Assembly (NCBI GenBank): GCA_003049485.1
Contig: PYST01000174.1
Coordinates: 4,829 to 68,828, forward strand
Direction of reading: 5' to 3'
Length of the DNA stretch: 64,000 nt
From: Ophioceras dolichostomum
Taxonomy: Eukaryota > Ascomycota > Sordariomycetes > Magnaporthales > Ophioceraceae
A program made the translations under genes and the position numbers. Shown here piece by piece: positions 1 to 11,805 of the stretch (its first letter is position 1; every line of letters begins with the position of its first letter). The notes under the pieces were generated by a model. That model saw nothing but the letters and a program-made list of their open reading frames with translations. It was not told the origin of the DNA and searched no databases.

Positions 1-1979
1 CCTCCTCCTCCTCCTCCTCCTCCTCCCGACGAGCCTGCGCCCCTCTTCCCTCCACCACCTCCTCCAGCAGTGACGGGCACCGTCCGCGCCTTCTTAGCCG
101 GCCGCTTCGGTTCGTCGTCATCGTCTATCCCATCCGCGTCGCGCTTGATGGCCCGCTCGCTCATGGCCTTGCGCGCCGCTGCCTCGATGTCGCCGTTGAG
201 CTCGGCGAGCGCGTCGCCGACGCGGTTGGCGATGGCCTTGTACTTGGGCACCGTGGCGTCCTCCGGGTGGTCCGGCACTTCTTCTTCGAGCGCGAGCGCC
301 TGCAGGATCTTGTAGTGCCACTGCAGCGCCGGGTTCGGGTACCGCTGGGGGTTGTACATGCTCTTCGGCAGCTGCAGGTTCTCTATGACCTTGCACAGCT
401 TGTCGACGATGTCCTCCGGCGCGTCTTTCAGGGCGGTCTTATCCAGGCCGCGGAGGTCGTCGGCGAACGGCAGCGTATACAGCCACAAGCCCGCCGGCAG
501 GAAGGTGGTGCCGGAGTCCTCGTCGCTCCGCGACCTGGACGGGATGATGGCCACGAGGACAGGGTTGGCGTTGACGCGCGCGACGAACCACGCCAGGGCG
601 ATCTTGTCGTCTTTCAGCAGCTTCTTCCACAGCGCGGAGAAGACGCGGGTCGAGCCGACGTAGTCCTCCTCGCTCGGGAATATGAAGACGGACTTCTTGA
701 CCGACGCCCAAGGAGGCAGCGCGGACCGCGGCTTGAAGCCGATGATGCGTAGGGTGTGCCCGCCCCAGTCCTTCAGCTGCTTGGTCTCCTCGGGCGTGAA
801 GTAGACGTACTCGCCGCCGAATTTGTATGCCTTCTTCAGCTCTGATTTCTCGACCGTCCTGGCGCTGTCGAGATCCAACTTGGTCGTCTCGCCCGTCGCG
901 ATGGCGGGCTTCTCGTCGTCGAGGTAGATGTAGCAGTTCCTCGCCGGCTTTTGCGAGTGGAGAGGGATGTACCCTTTGACTGAGATGGTCAGGCCGGGGG
1001 CGATCTCGAAGGGGAGGTGGGAGAAGTAGGCCCGCTTGGGAGACTGCTTGGAGTTGATATTCGAGACCAATGAGCCCAACAGGCTCAGGCCATCGCCGGA
1101 TTTCGACGATTTGACTGCATCGGACGATCCCGCTTCTGCGGTTGGGCTACGGTATATGATATCCTAGTTCCAGGTCCCAGTCAGCGAGCTGCTTCACAAC
1201 CGTAGCCTCCTGGTAGCGCAGTCAAATAAGGAGCAAGCACCCACCTCGTAGAATTTGGACAGATCGAATTTGTCATCGCCCCTGCTGATGGGGAAGAGCT
1301 CGATCATGACGCCGAGATCATACAGATCCTTCGCGCGAGTGGCGGCCGAGTTCCGCGCAACCTTGTCTCCGCGATGCGGGTCGTCGTTGTCCGTGATGAT
1401 GAACAGACGTCTAGACCCAAAGTTGGGGGCGTTCGTCGTGAAGACTTGATTGGCACAGAACAGGACGTTCGCCATGCTCACGGTTCCGCTGGCAGGGGTC
1501 AGGACACCGTCGGGGTCCTCCCCCTCCTCAACCAGCTCCTTGAGCTGCCTCACATCCTGAGCAGCAGGCACGTCGAGGTCTTGGTAGAGATAGCAGTGCG
1601 GATAGCCAGACCCGCCGCTCTGGTCATCACGGAACTTGGAGCCCTCCGTGCCGAAGAAGAGAATGCCCATCATGTCCTTGGGCGAGGCGATGATGCGCTG
1701 CTGCATGATCTGGTGGGCACATTTCAGCGCCGCGGCGAGAGGGCTGTCTTTGTCCGCCTTCTTGGAGTTGTTCGGGGGCGGCGGCTCCAGCATCGACTTG
1801 CTCACGTCGATGACGAAAAGGACGGCGTCCTTTTGTGTTTTGTAGTCCTGTGAATGGCTGTCAGTGGGGCGACTCTCACTGGATCTACATGTCGATTCGA
1901 GGATGAGACTCACAGATTCATCAAGCTCTTCCTCATCCTCGTCCTCGTCACGGTCTTTGCGATATGAGTCGGCGGCCAT
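1..1979 (-). CDS. ku70: Ku70, DNA end-binding subunit of NHEJ (3' end cut by window)
   Basis: Ku70 pairs with Ku80, encircles broken DNA ends in the nucleus and starts non-homologous end joining. Three exons are visible: 1979-1914, 1847-1245 and 1163 to the window edge. Introns are 66 bp (1913-1848, GTGAGT...ACAG) and 81 bp (1244-1164, GTGGGT...CTAG). The acidic N-terminus (DEDEDEEELDES) leads into a von Willebrand-type Ku N-domain (VLFVIDVSKSM, GILFFGTEGS, RRLFIITDNDDP). Exon 3 carries the Ku core barrel (KRAYFSHLPFEIAPGL, GFKPRSALPPW, FVARVNANPVLVAIIPS) and the Ku C-terminal arm (MYNPQRYPNPALQWHYKILQ), then a basic stretch and a Gly-rich linker (GGGGGGKRGAG) at the edge. About 610 residues are visible; the family is about 600-650, so mainly a C-terminal SAP domain is missing. 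Divergent from hem15. Family assignment is firm. Confidence 0.95.
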
Positions 1980-2434
1980 TGCGGCTATCCTCTTGTCTCA
2001 ATGTCTCGTGGTTTTGCTCGAAAATGTGGTGGAATTGAGTTGGTATAGTTCAAAGTCGCGACCTCTAGGCAACCAACGCGATCCACATCAAGACCACGCC
2101 CGTTAGTCGCGCGAGGTCACGTGTTAGCTTCCTCTTGGACCCCGCTCATGGTAGCTCCCCGGCACTTGGGGAACCACCAATAATATCGCAGCAATTGATG
2201 GATGAAATCATCAGCGCAGCTGTGTGGTTTCAACCCTAGAGCTCGGAGAAGCCAAATATCTCCTTTCCAGCCCCGAAGTGAACTCGCTCATCGACTGAGC
2301 CGTTCTGCAGATGAGAAATAAATGTTAATATTTTCCGCTTCGTTGAGGAAATATCTGGGACTTTTCTAGTCCATAAATTCTTAATCTCGATTCTAGTGTA
2401 TTCCTCCCGGCTTCGCAAACTTGAGTTCGCAAAG
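1980..2434. promoter_or_regulatory. Divergent ku70 / hem15 promoter region
   Basis: This 455-bp stretch separates the two start codons and must hold both promoters. A CCAAT pentamer lies at 2177-2181 on the + strand, about 255 bp upstream of the hem15 start. CCAAT-binding complex sites are common in fungal haem and iron genes, but a single pentamer is weak evidence. No TATA box was identified. Confidence 0.4.
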
Positions 2435-3890
2435 ATGGTACTCCGGCGTTCCGGGAGGCAAGTTGCGAGGGGCCTCTCGTTGCCCTCTGCGCCTATCTGT
2501 GCAGCCCAGAACCTACGATCGCCTGCAGTACTACGATGCCCTTTCGTACAGGCTCAGACAAGATCTTTTGCCACCCCCGTTCCTCCTGTAACCCAAGATG
2601 CAACCGGTTCCAAGGGCCCGACGGCGATGGTGTTCCTTAACATGGGAGGACCCTCGACTACGGACGAAGTCCATGACTTCCTACTAAGACTATTTGTATG
2701 TTTAACCGCCTGTTGTCGCAGTAGTACATAAGAAGTGCTCATTGGACTAACCCATTGCCCTGTTCTGCTCTGTCTCTAGTCCGACGGCGACTTGATCCCC
2801 TTCGGACCCCTGCAGAACTATATCGCCTCGTTCATCTCGAAGCGGCGGACGCCCAAGATCCAGAAGCAATACGCCGCGATCGGTGGGGGCTCACCCATCC
2901 GGAAGTGGTCGGAGCACCAGAACGCCGAGATGTGCAAAATCCTCGACCGCATCTCGCCCGAGACGGCCCCGCACAAACCATACGTAGCCTTTCGCTACGC
3001 CAATCCCTTGACCGAGGAGATGTACAGCAAGCTGCTTGCCGATGGGTTCGGGAACGGCAGGGGAGGCCGTGCCGTGGCTTTTACACAGTACCCACAGTAC
3101 TCGTGCTCAACAACGGGGAGCAGCATCAACGAGTTGTGGAAGTGGCGACAGAGGCTGGAAGGCAAGAGGGCAGGAAACGATTCCAACGACGGTACAATCG
3201 CTTGGAGCGTCATCGACCGGTGGCCAGTGCATAGTGGTCTGGTTGAGGCGTTCGCCCAGAACATCGAAGCCAAGCTTGCTGAATATCCAGAGGATAGGCG
3301 GGACCAGGTGCTCCTGATGTTTTCGGCGCACAGCCTGCCCATGACAGTTGTTAACAGAGGTATACCAAGCTCCGTTCCCTGTGCAGTTTTCTAGGATTGA
3401 ACACGGATGCTAACAAAGTAATTTCATAGGCGACCCATATCCCGCAGAAGTCGCCGCGACGGTGTACGCCGTGATGCAACGGTTGAAGTTCCGCAACCCC
3501 TACCGACTCTGCTGGCAGTCTCAGGTGGGACCACAGCCGTGGCTGGGGCCACAAACCTCGACTTCGGTCGAGGAGTACACGTCAAAGGGGCAGAAAGACA
3601 TCGTGTTGATCCCGATCGCCTTCACCTCGGATCACATCGAGACCTTGTTCGAGCTCGACAAGGAGGTGATAGGCGAGTCGGGCCACCCTGACACGGTCAA
3701 GAGGGTTGAAAGCCTGAACGGCAGCCCCGTCTTCATCCAGGCCCTTGCTGATATCGCTAAGGCCCACCTCGACAGCCAAGTGGCATGCTCGACGCAGATG
3801 GGTCTCCGCTGCCCGGGCTGCAAGAGCGAGAGGTGCCTCGAGTCTAAGAAGTTCTTCGCCGGACAACAAGCTCTCCTCTCAAATCTCTAA
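2435..3890 (+). CDS. hem15: Ferrochelatase, mitochondrial
   Basis: Inserts Fe2+ into protoporphyrin IX, the last step of haem synthesis, on the matrix face of the mitochondrial inner membrane. Exons 2435-2695, 2780-3359 and 3430-3890 give 433 aa. The ATG at 2435 opens a basic, Arg/Ser-rich presequence (MVLRRSGRQVARGLSLP). Core motifs follow: AMVFLNMGGPST, FRYANP, AFTQYPQYSCSTTGSS, the LMFSAHSLPM signature with the catalytic His, and WQSQVGPQPWLGPQT. IPIAFTSDHIETLFELD continues the core. The C-terminus has four cysteines (CSTQMG-LRCPGCKSERC) in the pattern that binds a [2Fe-2S] cluster in many fungal and animal ferrochelatases and is absent from baker's yeast. Length is normal. Intron 2 splits the Gly codon after SLPMTVVNR. 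Very secure call. Confidence 0.97.
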
Positions 3891-4190
3891 TCTTGTTTTC
3901 GGGATTAATTTCGCCTCCGTTTGTGTTGATATAAAAGCTCTGCTTCTGTGTACATGTAAGGGGATGCTTTTTTTTATTTTTTTGTATGGAGGTTATGGCG
4001 CTCGAAGGCGTGTTAAAATCATTGTGGATATACACCTATGTTATATGAAAGGAAAACCTAGAAGACGCAGGTCAAACACCGCTATCCAATTGTTCCGAGA
4101 TGCCTTCCATTTCATAACCCAAACCATAACAAACTTACCCAGCTTCCAGCATATTTCTCGCACTTGTTTTAAGCCTCCATTCAAACTAAA
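3891..4190. other. Convergent 3' region of hem15 and the next gene
   Basis: A 300-bp AT-richer stretch with a T-rich run near 3966-3980. It probably holds the two 3' untranslated regions. No ORF here resembles a protein. Confidence 0.4.
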
Positions 4191-5416
4191 CTAACCCTGT
4201 GGATTCTTGTCAGCGTTCTCATTTTGCCGTCTCACCTCCTCCGAATCTGGCCGTCCCCGTGGATTCTTGTCGGCGTCCTCATTTTGTCGTCTCACCCCCT
4301 CCGAATCTGTCCGTACCTGAGGTTGCTCTGTCTGTCCCTTAGGTTGCTCTGTCTGTCCCTTAGGTTGCCCTGTCTGTCCCTTAGGTTGCGGACCGCGGGT
4401 CGACGCCCAGAGAGCTAGGCCTTCATAGATCGACCCCACAAGAAGAAATAGCGCGATGATCTGGCCAAAGGTCCATTCTCTCTCCTCTTTCCCGACGTTG
4501 TTCCGCTGGATCATCTGCTCGAGGGAGACGATGCAGTAGATCGAGAAGGCAACATACCCCACAGCCTGCGTCTTCTCTGTGATGCGCTTGTCGGACTCCG
4601 CATTGGACGACAAGCCAGAGGCAGCATTGTTGGCAGGGGCAGGGGCGGCGGCGCTACTGGCATCAGAGAGTTTCCTTCTGAGGCCACAGCCGAGGCAGCC
4701 TCCGGTACTACCCTTTAGCGGCTTGCTATGGCGCCAGGAAAGCCACAAACACGGCAGAGTCAAGACGAGGAATATGATGAAGACCACGGGGATGATGGCG
4801 AAGGTGGCAAGGATGATGTAGCGGAAGACGGGCGCGGTGGCGTGGACGCTGACACCGAAGACGACATAGACGGTCTCGCTGTTGCATCCGTCGTCGGGTC
4901 CGAAGTGCTCCGCGTTGACCCAGACGTATATGTGGAAGCCTATGAAGGCCATGGCGGCAAGGGCCATCAGGCCGCCATCCATGAGGAACCGGCTCACCTC
5001 GTTGCCACGGTAGTTGCCCCTGGACGCGAGATTGATCCCCAGAAGGGCGAGCAGGTGCAGCACGACAATGGCGTGGAAGAGCGTCAGCTGGCCCAGGCCG
5101 GTCTGGACAATGGCCGTGCACAAGAGCGCCAGACCCTGCACGCTCAAGGCGGCATTGGTGCTGCGGACGAATTCCTCCGATTTGTCCTTGTTCGCGTACT
5201 TCTCCACAACGAAATTGCCGATCCGGCCGCCGACGCAGAGGACGTATAGCGATACTCGGATCTGGAGGACAGCGCCTTGGTTACTTCCATCTCCAGCTTG
5301 AGATACCCTGTGATGATACCTGATGATACCTGGACTTGGACCGGGGCTCAAGAACTTACTCCCACGCCGCTCACATCTGGGTTGGCTTTAATGAGGCACC
5401 TGCCAGTGTCGTCCAT
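4191..5416 (-). CDS. Multi-span membrane protein with repeat tail, unknown function
   Basis: Two exons, 5416-5360 and 5261-4191, joined across a 98-bp GTAAGT...CCAG intron, give 375 aa. Starting at the ATG at 5416 joins the first exon (MDDTGRCLIKANPDVSGVG) to IRVSLYVLCVGGRIG. That gives the N-P-D-[VI]-S-G-[VI]-G-[VI]-R-V pattern I associate with fungal multi-pass hypothetical proteins. Reading on without the intron would give an unlikely N-terminus. Six to seven hydrophobic segments are visible, for example LALLCTAIVQTGL, AIVVLHLLALLGI, MALAAMAFIGFHIYVWV, YIILATFAIIPVVFIIFLVL, VAFSIYCIVSLEQM and FGQIIALFLLVGSIYEGLAL. A Ser/Ala linker follows the fourth or fifth. The hydrophilic tail is built of repeats: three copies of a 7-residue QPKGQTE unit, then two copies of a 20-residue unit. 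The tail is probably cytosolic, but topology is not established. Confidence 0.7.
4199..4390. repeat. In-frame coding minisatellites (60-bp x2 and 21-bp x3)
   Basis: Two copies of a 60-bp unit begin near 4199 and 4259 (each starts GTGGATTCTTGTC). Three copies of a 21-bp unit (GGTTGCTCTGTCTGTCCCTT followed by A) follow from about 4321. Unit lengths are multiples of three, so copy number can change without breaking the membrane-protein frame on the minus strand. Confidence 0.85.
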
Positions 5417-6186
5417 TTGCTCGCAGAGGCGGCCCCACGAGGGCCGAGTATAAGGTCGTTCGGTGTTGGCCAACGGACGGCTATGGAAACCCGACTTTCT
5501 TTACAAAAGTGCTTGTAGCAATGAGCCCACAACTCGACGGGATCAAACCAGAGATATAAGTACTGCTAGGGATTATACAAGTTTTTCGATCTAGGGGTCG
5601 TCACATTCCAAGAACAAAACCAAACGATCAAAAGACGAAAAGAAAGAAATTCCAAAAGAGAGGGGAGGCCCTCGAGAATTTGCCCGCCATCAGAGCCTCG
5701 TCTCCAACAAACGATTATCGGCAGTTCCCACCACCCCAGGAGCCTTAGCCGCTGGCAAGTGTAAAAAAGACGGCTAGGGCCATAGCGCCTACATACTTGG
5801 CGGGCGCGCGAGCTGCAAGATAGAGGGTGCATTCGCTGGGTCAGGCCGTGAGATTAACGCCTGTGGTTGGCTAGATGGGTGGAATCGGGCGGCAGACAGG
5901 GGTTCACGACATCGTGGACTTGCATGCAGAATTCCACTAAATGTCACCTCAGGACCAACCGCCATGAGCAGAGCTCACCACGAGCATTCTCGAGAGTGCA
6001 GAGGTATGTAGCAACAGAGCCTCGTCGATTCGGCATTCAATATCCCTCTTCCGTCCTCTCTCTCCCTTCCTCCCACACGAACGACTCACGATGCAGAGAG
6101 CGACTCAAAGGCTCGCTTTGAAGCATTGAGGACTTTTTTTTGACACGCTGCCCTAGTCCTCTCTACTGACTCGGCAAGCAGACAAG
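5417..6186. other. Divergent intergenic region
   Basis: 770 bp between two divergent membrane-protein genes. A pyrimidine-rich stretch at about 6040-6076 lies 110-150 bp upstream of the right-hand start, typical of fungal core promoters. No convincing coding sequence was seen. Confidence 0.4.
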
Positions 6187-7399
6187 ATGGCTAGTGAGGG
6201 GCACGATGCAAAGTCGAGGCAAGATACCAGTGAGCATTCCCCAGTCCAGCCTTACCACCTCCCTCCATCTACCTTACCAGTCGGGCCAACAACACCCGAA
6301 ATAAAATGAAACAAAGTCGATTACAGAAGCAAGGAAGAAAAAAAAACTAACAAATTCTTCCTTTCAAAAAGTCATAATCTTCCTAGTCCTCTCAGCAATA
6401 GACATCGCCTTCAACGCAGCAGCGGGGCCAGCGGCCGTCGCGGCCGGCGCCCACGTCAACGGCAGCCCGCTCACGGCCCGGTCGCTGCAGCTCGGCGCGG
6501 TCTCGGGCGCGACCAAGGCGGGGCTGCTCGCCTTCGTGGGCTTCCTCGGCTTCGCGAACCTCAACATCGCGGCGTCGCTGATGTTCATCCTGGTTGCGAG
6601 CGTGTTCGGCGTGAGCGTGCTGATCACGGCCCAGGTCTCGAACGCGATATGGGGTGACGACAGTAAGTGCGCTCCTTTCTTTCCTTCCCTCTTTGGCGGG
6701 CTATTTACACGTTTCGAATATACCTAGGTAGTTAGGTCCAAGGCCCCCACTCGCTCAAACTAACTGACAATGGCCTCGCCTCACCTGTCCACAGCCCCCT
6801 CACAGCTGCTCATAGCAGCCGTGGTCGCCGCGCTGCCACTGCAGTGGGAAGGCGTTGGGATGTACCTTGGTGAATCTCCCCCTCTCTCTCTCTTTCCCTT
6901 CCCCGTTTTCTATCGAGCTCTACTTCGCAATACTAACAACAGCAAAAAAAAAAAAAAAAATCAGCGTCGAGCCACTTCAGAGACCGGAACCCCGCAACCG
7001 GCAAGGTGACCAACAACTTCTGCCCGCTCAGCATCATCACGACGTGGGCATACCTCGTCGGATGGGACGCCCTCGGCGGCTACACCTTCGCTAGGATGGC
7101 GGAGAACCAGAGTAAGTTTCTGTTCTCTGACCTAAAAATCTCTCCCACTAGCGAGATGGCACTAGCCAGTCGTCTCGTAGTGCTTCGCGAGGGAGTTAAT
7201 TGCCCCGTGGTTCTCCAAGCGGGTTTGACTGACCGCTGCTGCACTCTCGCGTGATGTATTATATCTAGATTTCCCCATCTGCAGCCTTAGCGCCGCGGCC
7301 GCGGCCGGTGCGGTCTTCGGTGTTCTATCCGGCATACCCAAGCAGATCCAGTATCTCACTTGGGGGTGTTTCTACAATCATACAGAACGGAGGGGCTAG
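6187..7399 (+). CDS. Small multi-span membrane protein, five exons, unknown function
   Basis: Exons 6187-6229, 6372-6662, 6795-6869, 6965-7111 and 7269-7399 join to a 228-aa frame. All four introns interrupt codons after the first base and have good ends (GTGAGC, GTAAGT, GTGAAT, GTAAGT; AAG, CAG, CAG, TAG). No single ORF here is long, so the gene is easily missed. The start MASEGHDAKSRQDT is polar. Hydrophobic stretches follow at roughly residues 15-40, 53-75, 80-100, 113-135 and 188-205 (IIIFLVLSAIDIAFNAAAG, LLAFVGFLGFANLNIAASL, MFILVASVFGVSVLITAQV, LLIAAVVAALPLQW, AAAAAGAVFGVLSGI). That suggests four or five membrane spans. I do not recognise the family. The consistent phase and the hydrophobicity kept across every junction argue for a real gene. 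Confidence 0.6.
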
Positions 7400-9134
7400 G
7401 ATGAGATGATAGGATCCGGTATTAACGACGTAATGATTTCAAGCTCAAAAAAATAGGTGCAGCGTCACAGCTGTACGTTGCACGTCAAAAAACCGTGCAT
7501 GTCTTAAAAAACGGACTTTTTTCTTAAACGGCGTCGAAACGGATCGTGTTTCTTTCCCCAAACATTACCAGTCCATGTAAACGTCCGTCCCAGTCGTGCA
7601 TTTTTACTTGGTGTGAAACCGATGTCGATACCAGCCAGCCAGCCGATGGGAGCTTTGGAAGTCCATCGACGCAGGAAGTTTCACTCCTCGAGCCGTGGGG
7701 CAGTATTGGGCTCGTTCCAATTTCATGTGCAGAGAAGGAGACGCTGCCTGAACCCAAAAGGCTTGGATCGGATCAAAACTCTCATTATCACATCGAGTCG
7801 AGTTGAGTAAACTGGTACATGAGACAAGTAGAGTTCAACTTGCTTCTTTCTTCCATGCTTTTAAGGCTAACTACACCTACGAAATACGTACGAATCTACG
7901 GGTAGATACGACTCTATCTCTCCGCTTTCTGTCCGAAGCAGCAGCGTAAGACCGCGTGGAGTCCTTAGCTGCTATTGGCTTCAATTGCGACGATGCTGAT
8001 AAATCCCGGACATTGAAAGTGCCGCCGTCTGTTCCGTACCACACATCTAGCGCCTCCTAAAGGTGCAAGATAACCAGTAGGTCCACTGCCGAGCGAATGT
8101 ATTGGGAGTTACCTCTTATTCATTATCTTCAATCAATAGTATCGGCAATAAGCCCGCCCGCGGATACCGACCTCCGACAACTTGGGCTATCCTCCATCAG
8201 AGAGCGACACGTCTTCGCCATGCAGCCCAACCGGAAACATACAACCTCCGATCTCAATCCCGGTGCGGGGGAGTATTCGTAGATACCAAGGATAGTATGT
8301 GGCAGCCAAGAAAGGGATTGCTCCATGGGGGTGGCTGCGTCATTGATGTCTTCGTTGGCATGCCTCAATGCCGCTAATCGAGGAGCTCAGGCGGCGCGGA
8401 GTGGAATGTCCCTTTTGAGAAACACGCCCACCAAGACCATTAATAATTCTGACAGGAGTGAGAAGTTGAAACGGGAGTGCATTCGCATGTACTTGTCCGA
8501 CTGGCTGTTTTCTCTCCTTTTCCGTCCCAGTGTTATCTCTGTTTCTTAGACGTCTACGCTCTCTTCCTCCTCTCCTTTGCTTTTTTCTTTGCGCTATCAT
8601 TCCCCTCATCGTTCTCCTTCTTCTTTGCCACAAGGGCGCTGAGCTACCGTGCACACATTGCGCCCAACTAAGATCTCTTCCGCTGAGTTTGCATCATCGA
8701 CCCAAGCCGCTGGAGCCGAGTGGCGCTGGCAATCGGCCTGCGCCGTCCCTTGTCTCATCTTTCCTTTCCTGATTTACCGGGATCAAGGTCCTCGAGAATT
8801 TTACTCGTATTAGCCAAAACCTTGGGACCTAACTACACATGTCTGAAGGGGAGCTTTGCGAGTATAATAGCTACACGGAGCTGCTGCACCAGTCTGGAAA
8901 TACCACCCCCTCAACCTTTACTAGAGGTACCTGCTGCCGTCTAGGGATAGAGGCAAATGTAGCTACCCTTTTAACGCGATAAGCCCAGTCGGTGACTTTT
9001 GACGTCCTAGTTTTGGATATAAGTCGGGGACACTCTCTTCGTTCTTGGATATCGTCGGGTTGGTATAAGAATTCGGTGTTCAAAAAGTGAAGGGAAGAGG
9101 AACCTTTGGGGATAAGCTTCGACCAACCAACCAG
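7400..9134. other. Intergenic region, 1.7 kb, no gene supported
   Basis: Several ORFs of 60-100 codons occur, but none has recognisable composition or motifs. A pyrimidine-rich tract at about 8555-8640 may belong to the promoter or leader of the downstream transporter gene. No RNA gene was recognised. Confidence 0.4.
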
Positions 9135-11805
9135 ATGGAGTCCACCCGCCACAATTTGACCGCCGACGCTGGGGAGGTGTCGGCGGTCAGCTCCGTCATC
9201 GGGTCCGAGACCGGATACCGGCTGCGCATGCCACGGAACGAAGTCGAAGTCGAAGACGACCGCGACAGCTACGACTACTACGATGGCGACGACGACGATG
9301 AAGACGACGATATCGACCCGACGGAAGCCACGTCGCTGCTGGGCGCAGGTGCCCGTCGTCAAGGAGGCGGAGGATCCCTAAGAGAAGAAGAAGACGGGCC
9401 TCTAACACCGGAACCTATATGGGCCGGGTATGCCGAGTTTGAACATCTCCCTAGATGGCGGAGACCATCTGTACGCCGCCCCTGTTACCATCCGCAGCTG
9501 GTAGCCCTCGCTGCGTCCTCCCCCAGAGCTGTTGTCCCCTCTTCCCTCCCTCGAGGCCTCTGACCTGACTCACACTCCATGCAACAATGCGCAGATCTAC
9601 TGGCTGCTAGGCCCATACCTACTCTTCACCCTAGCGTTCGGGGGCTCCATTGTGCCGAAGCTTAACCTGTACGTCATGGCGTGCCCGTACTCCCCAGCCT
9701 TGTTTCTACCCCGCGAGACCGACCCTACATGCATGCATGCATCCGAAATAGCGGGACCGACCGTTGAGCGCGGTTCCAGAACACCGGGACGATGACAATG
9801 TCGATAGAGATATCAGCCACAAAGCCAGAAACCAATGCTAACAACAGCGCAACCACCACCGTTACCCCTTTCCCCAGGATCGTCGACCTAATCTGCAAGC
9901 ACCACTTCGCAGACCGCAACTCCCCCATCGACGGCCTCCCACCGCCCCCCGCCGTCATCCCGGGAGGCGACAACAAGCAATGCCAGATCCCCGAGGTGCA
10001 GCGCCGCGTCGCGACCTTCACCATGGTGCTGAACCTGATCGTCGGCGCCCTCAGCGCCGTGACCGTGCCCCGCATCGGCTCGCTGTCGGACCGGCACGGC
10101 AGGAAGCGCCTCCTGGTCGTCGCGTCCGCGGGCGGGGTCCTGGGGGAGATCATCATAATCCTCGCGACGAAATACCCGGACTCTGTCCACTACGCCTGGC
10201 TCATCGCGGGGTCCTTCTTCGACGGGCTCGCGGGCTCGTTCACGGCGGGCAGCATCGTGGCGCACAGCTACACGAGCGACTGCACTCCTCCCTCGAAGAG
10301 GGGCGTGGCCATCGGGTTTTTGCATAGTTGTCTGTTCATGGGCCTCGCGTTCGGGCCCATGCTGGCCGCGTACCTGGTCGAGCTGACGGGGGGCGAGCTG
10401 GTCTCGGTCTTCTACGTCACGCTGGGCTGCCACATCTTCTTCATCCTGTTCATATCCACCGTCCTGCCCGAGTCGCTGTCCGAGAGGCGCCAGCTCGTCG
10501 CGCGCGAGAAGCACGCGCAGGAGAAGGCCGAGCGCCTGGCTGAGCGCGAGGCCCGTCGTCGCGCTGTGGCTACTGCGCCGCTGCTTCGTGGTGGTGATGC
10601 TGACGACGACAACGACAACGCCTCCATCGCCACCACCGTCACTCGGAGGAGGTCCGCCGCCGTCATAGCTCGGGGCAGGAAGCTCTTCTCGTCCTCCGCA
10701 ACAGCGATGGGCGAGTCGAACCCGTTCGCGCCGCTGCGCATCCTGTGGCCGTCGGGTCTGAAGAACGCGGCCGTGCGGCGCAACCTGGTGGTGCTCGCCG
10801 CGATCGACACCGTGCTGCTGGGCTCGCAGATGAGCATGGGCCAGGTGGCCATCCTGTACAGCGAGCTGATGTTCGGATGGGGCAACCTCGAGACGTCCAT
10901 GTTCGTGTCGGTCGTGTCGCTCATGCGCGTCTTCATCCTGCTCGGCGTGCTGCCGGCGCTCAACTACGTCTTCCGCGTGCTGCCCGCCCGCGCCGCCGCT
11001 AAGGAGGCTGCCGCTGCTGCTGCCGCTGAAGCCGCAGAAGAAGAAGCCGCATCTGACGCCGACCCAGACGACGCTGAGGCTCAGGCTCAGCGGCGGCCCC
11101 AGAGGACGACGACGACAACGACAACGGTCGCGGAGAAGAACGCGGGCGCTGACGAGCTCGACGTGTGGATGCTGCGCACGGCGCTGGTGTCCGACGTCGT
11201 CGGTGTGCTGGGCTACGTCCTCGTGCGCACGCCCAAGATGTTCGTCGTCAGCGCGCTGATCGGCGCCATGGGCGGGCTGGGCTCGCCGACCATCCAGACT
11301 GCGCTCACCAAGCACGTGCCGCCCGAGCGCGTCGGCCAGCTGCTTGGCGCCATCGGCCTGCTGCACGCGCTGTCGAGGGTCGTCGCGCCCCTGGTCGTCA
11401 ACGGGCTTTACGCCGTCACCGTCAGCTCGTACCCGCCCGCCGTGTTCGTGCTGATGCTGGTTATGTTTGTGTTGATTTTGGGTTTGGCCTTCTTCTTTAG
11501 GCCGTATGGTGAGTTTCTTCCATTCCTTCCCTTTCTTCCCTTTCACTCCTTCCTTCTTTCCTCCATACCTACCACCTACGTACTCCCCACCACTGGGTTT
11601 TGTCGTCCGATGTTTGTTTGGCTTTTGCGGTCCGTGGGCCCGTCACTGCCAGAAGAGAGACAGTCACTAACGTGGAATTGCTGGAAACAAAACCACAGTG
11701 TATCTGAAAGATGATTCCGACGAGTCGCCGACGCTTCCCCCTACGCGTTTGGGGTGGGAGACCGAGGAGGTCCTCTCCGACGAGGAGATCCTCCCTGTTC
11801 CATAG
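9135..11805 (+). CDS. Major facilitator superfamily transporter (DHA1 / TetA-like)
   Basis: Proton-coupled transporter of the DHA1 drug/H+ antiporter type, in the plasma or vacuolar membrane; the substrate cannot be read from sequence. Exons 9135-9470, 9595-9668, 9878-11508 and 11699-11805 give 715 aa. The second junction (GTACGT at 9669; branch TGCTAAC at 9836; CCCCAG at 9877) yields VPKLNL-IVDLICKHHFADR, the usual family sequence after span 1. A gene starting at the ATG at 9792 would lack that span. An acidic cytosolic N-terminus (about 112 aa, run of Asp/Glu) precedes YWLLGPYLLFTLAFGGSI. Loop motif A is GSLSDRHGRKRL. The long central loop is Ala/Glu-rich with basic patches. A third intron splits the sequence after FFFRPYG, leaving an acidic tail. 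Longer than typical 500-600 aa members because of the N-terminus and loop. Confidence 0.88.

Noticed and set aside
9792..9877. ATG at 9792 as the transporter start
   Set aside because: It would omit the first span; splicing 9668 to 9878 restores the family sequence VPKLNLIVDLIC and uses a perfect TGCTAAC branch site.
9888..11546. 552-codon ORF antisense to the MFS transporter
   Set aside because: Its His/Arg/Asp-rich composition is what the GC-rich sense gene produces in the opposite frame; no motifs, and the sense protein is clearly real.
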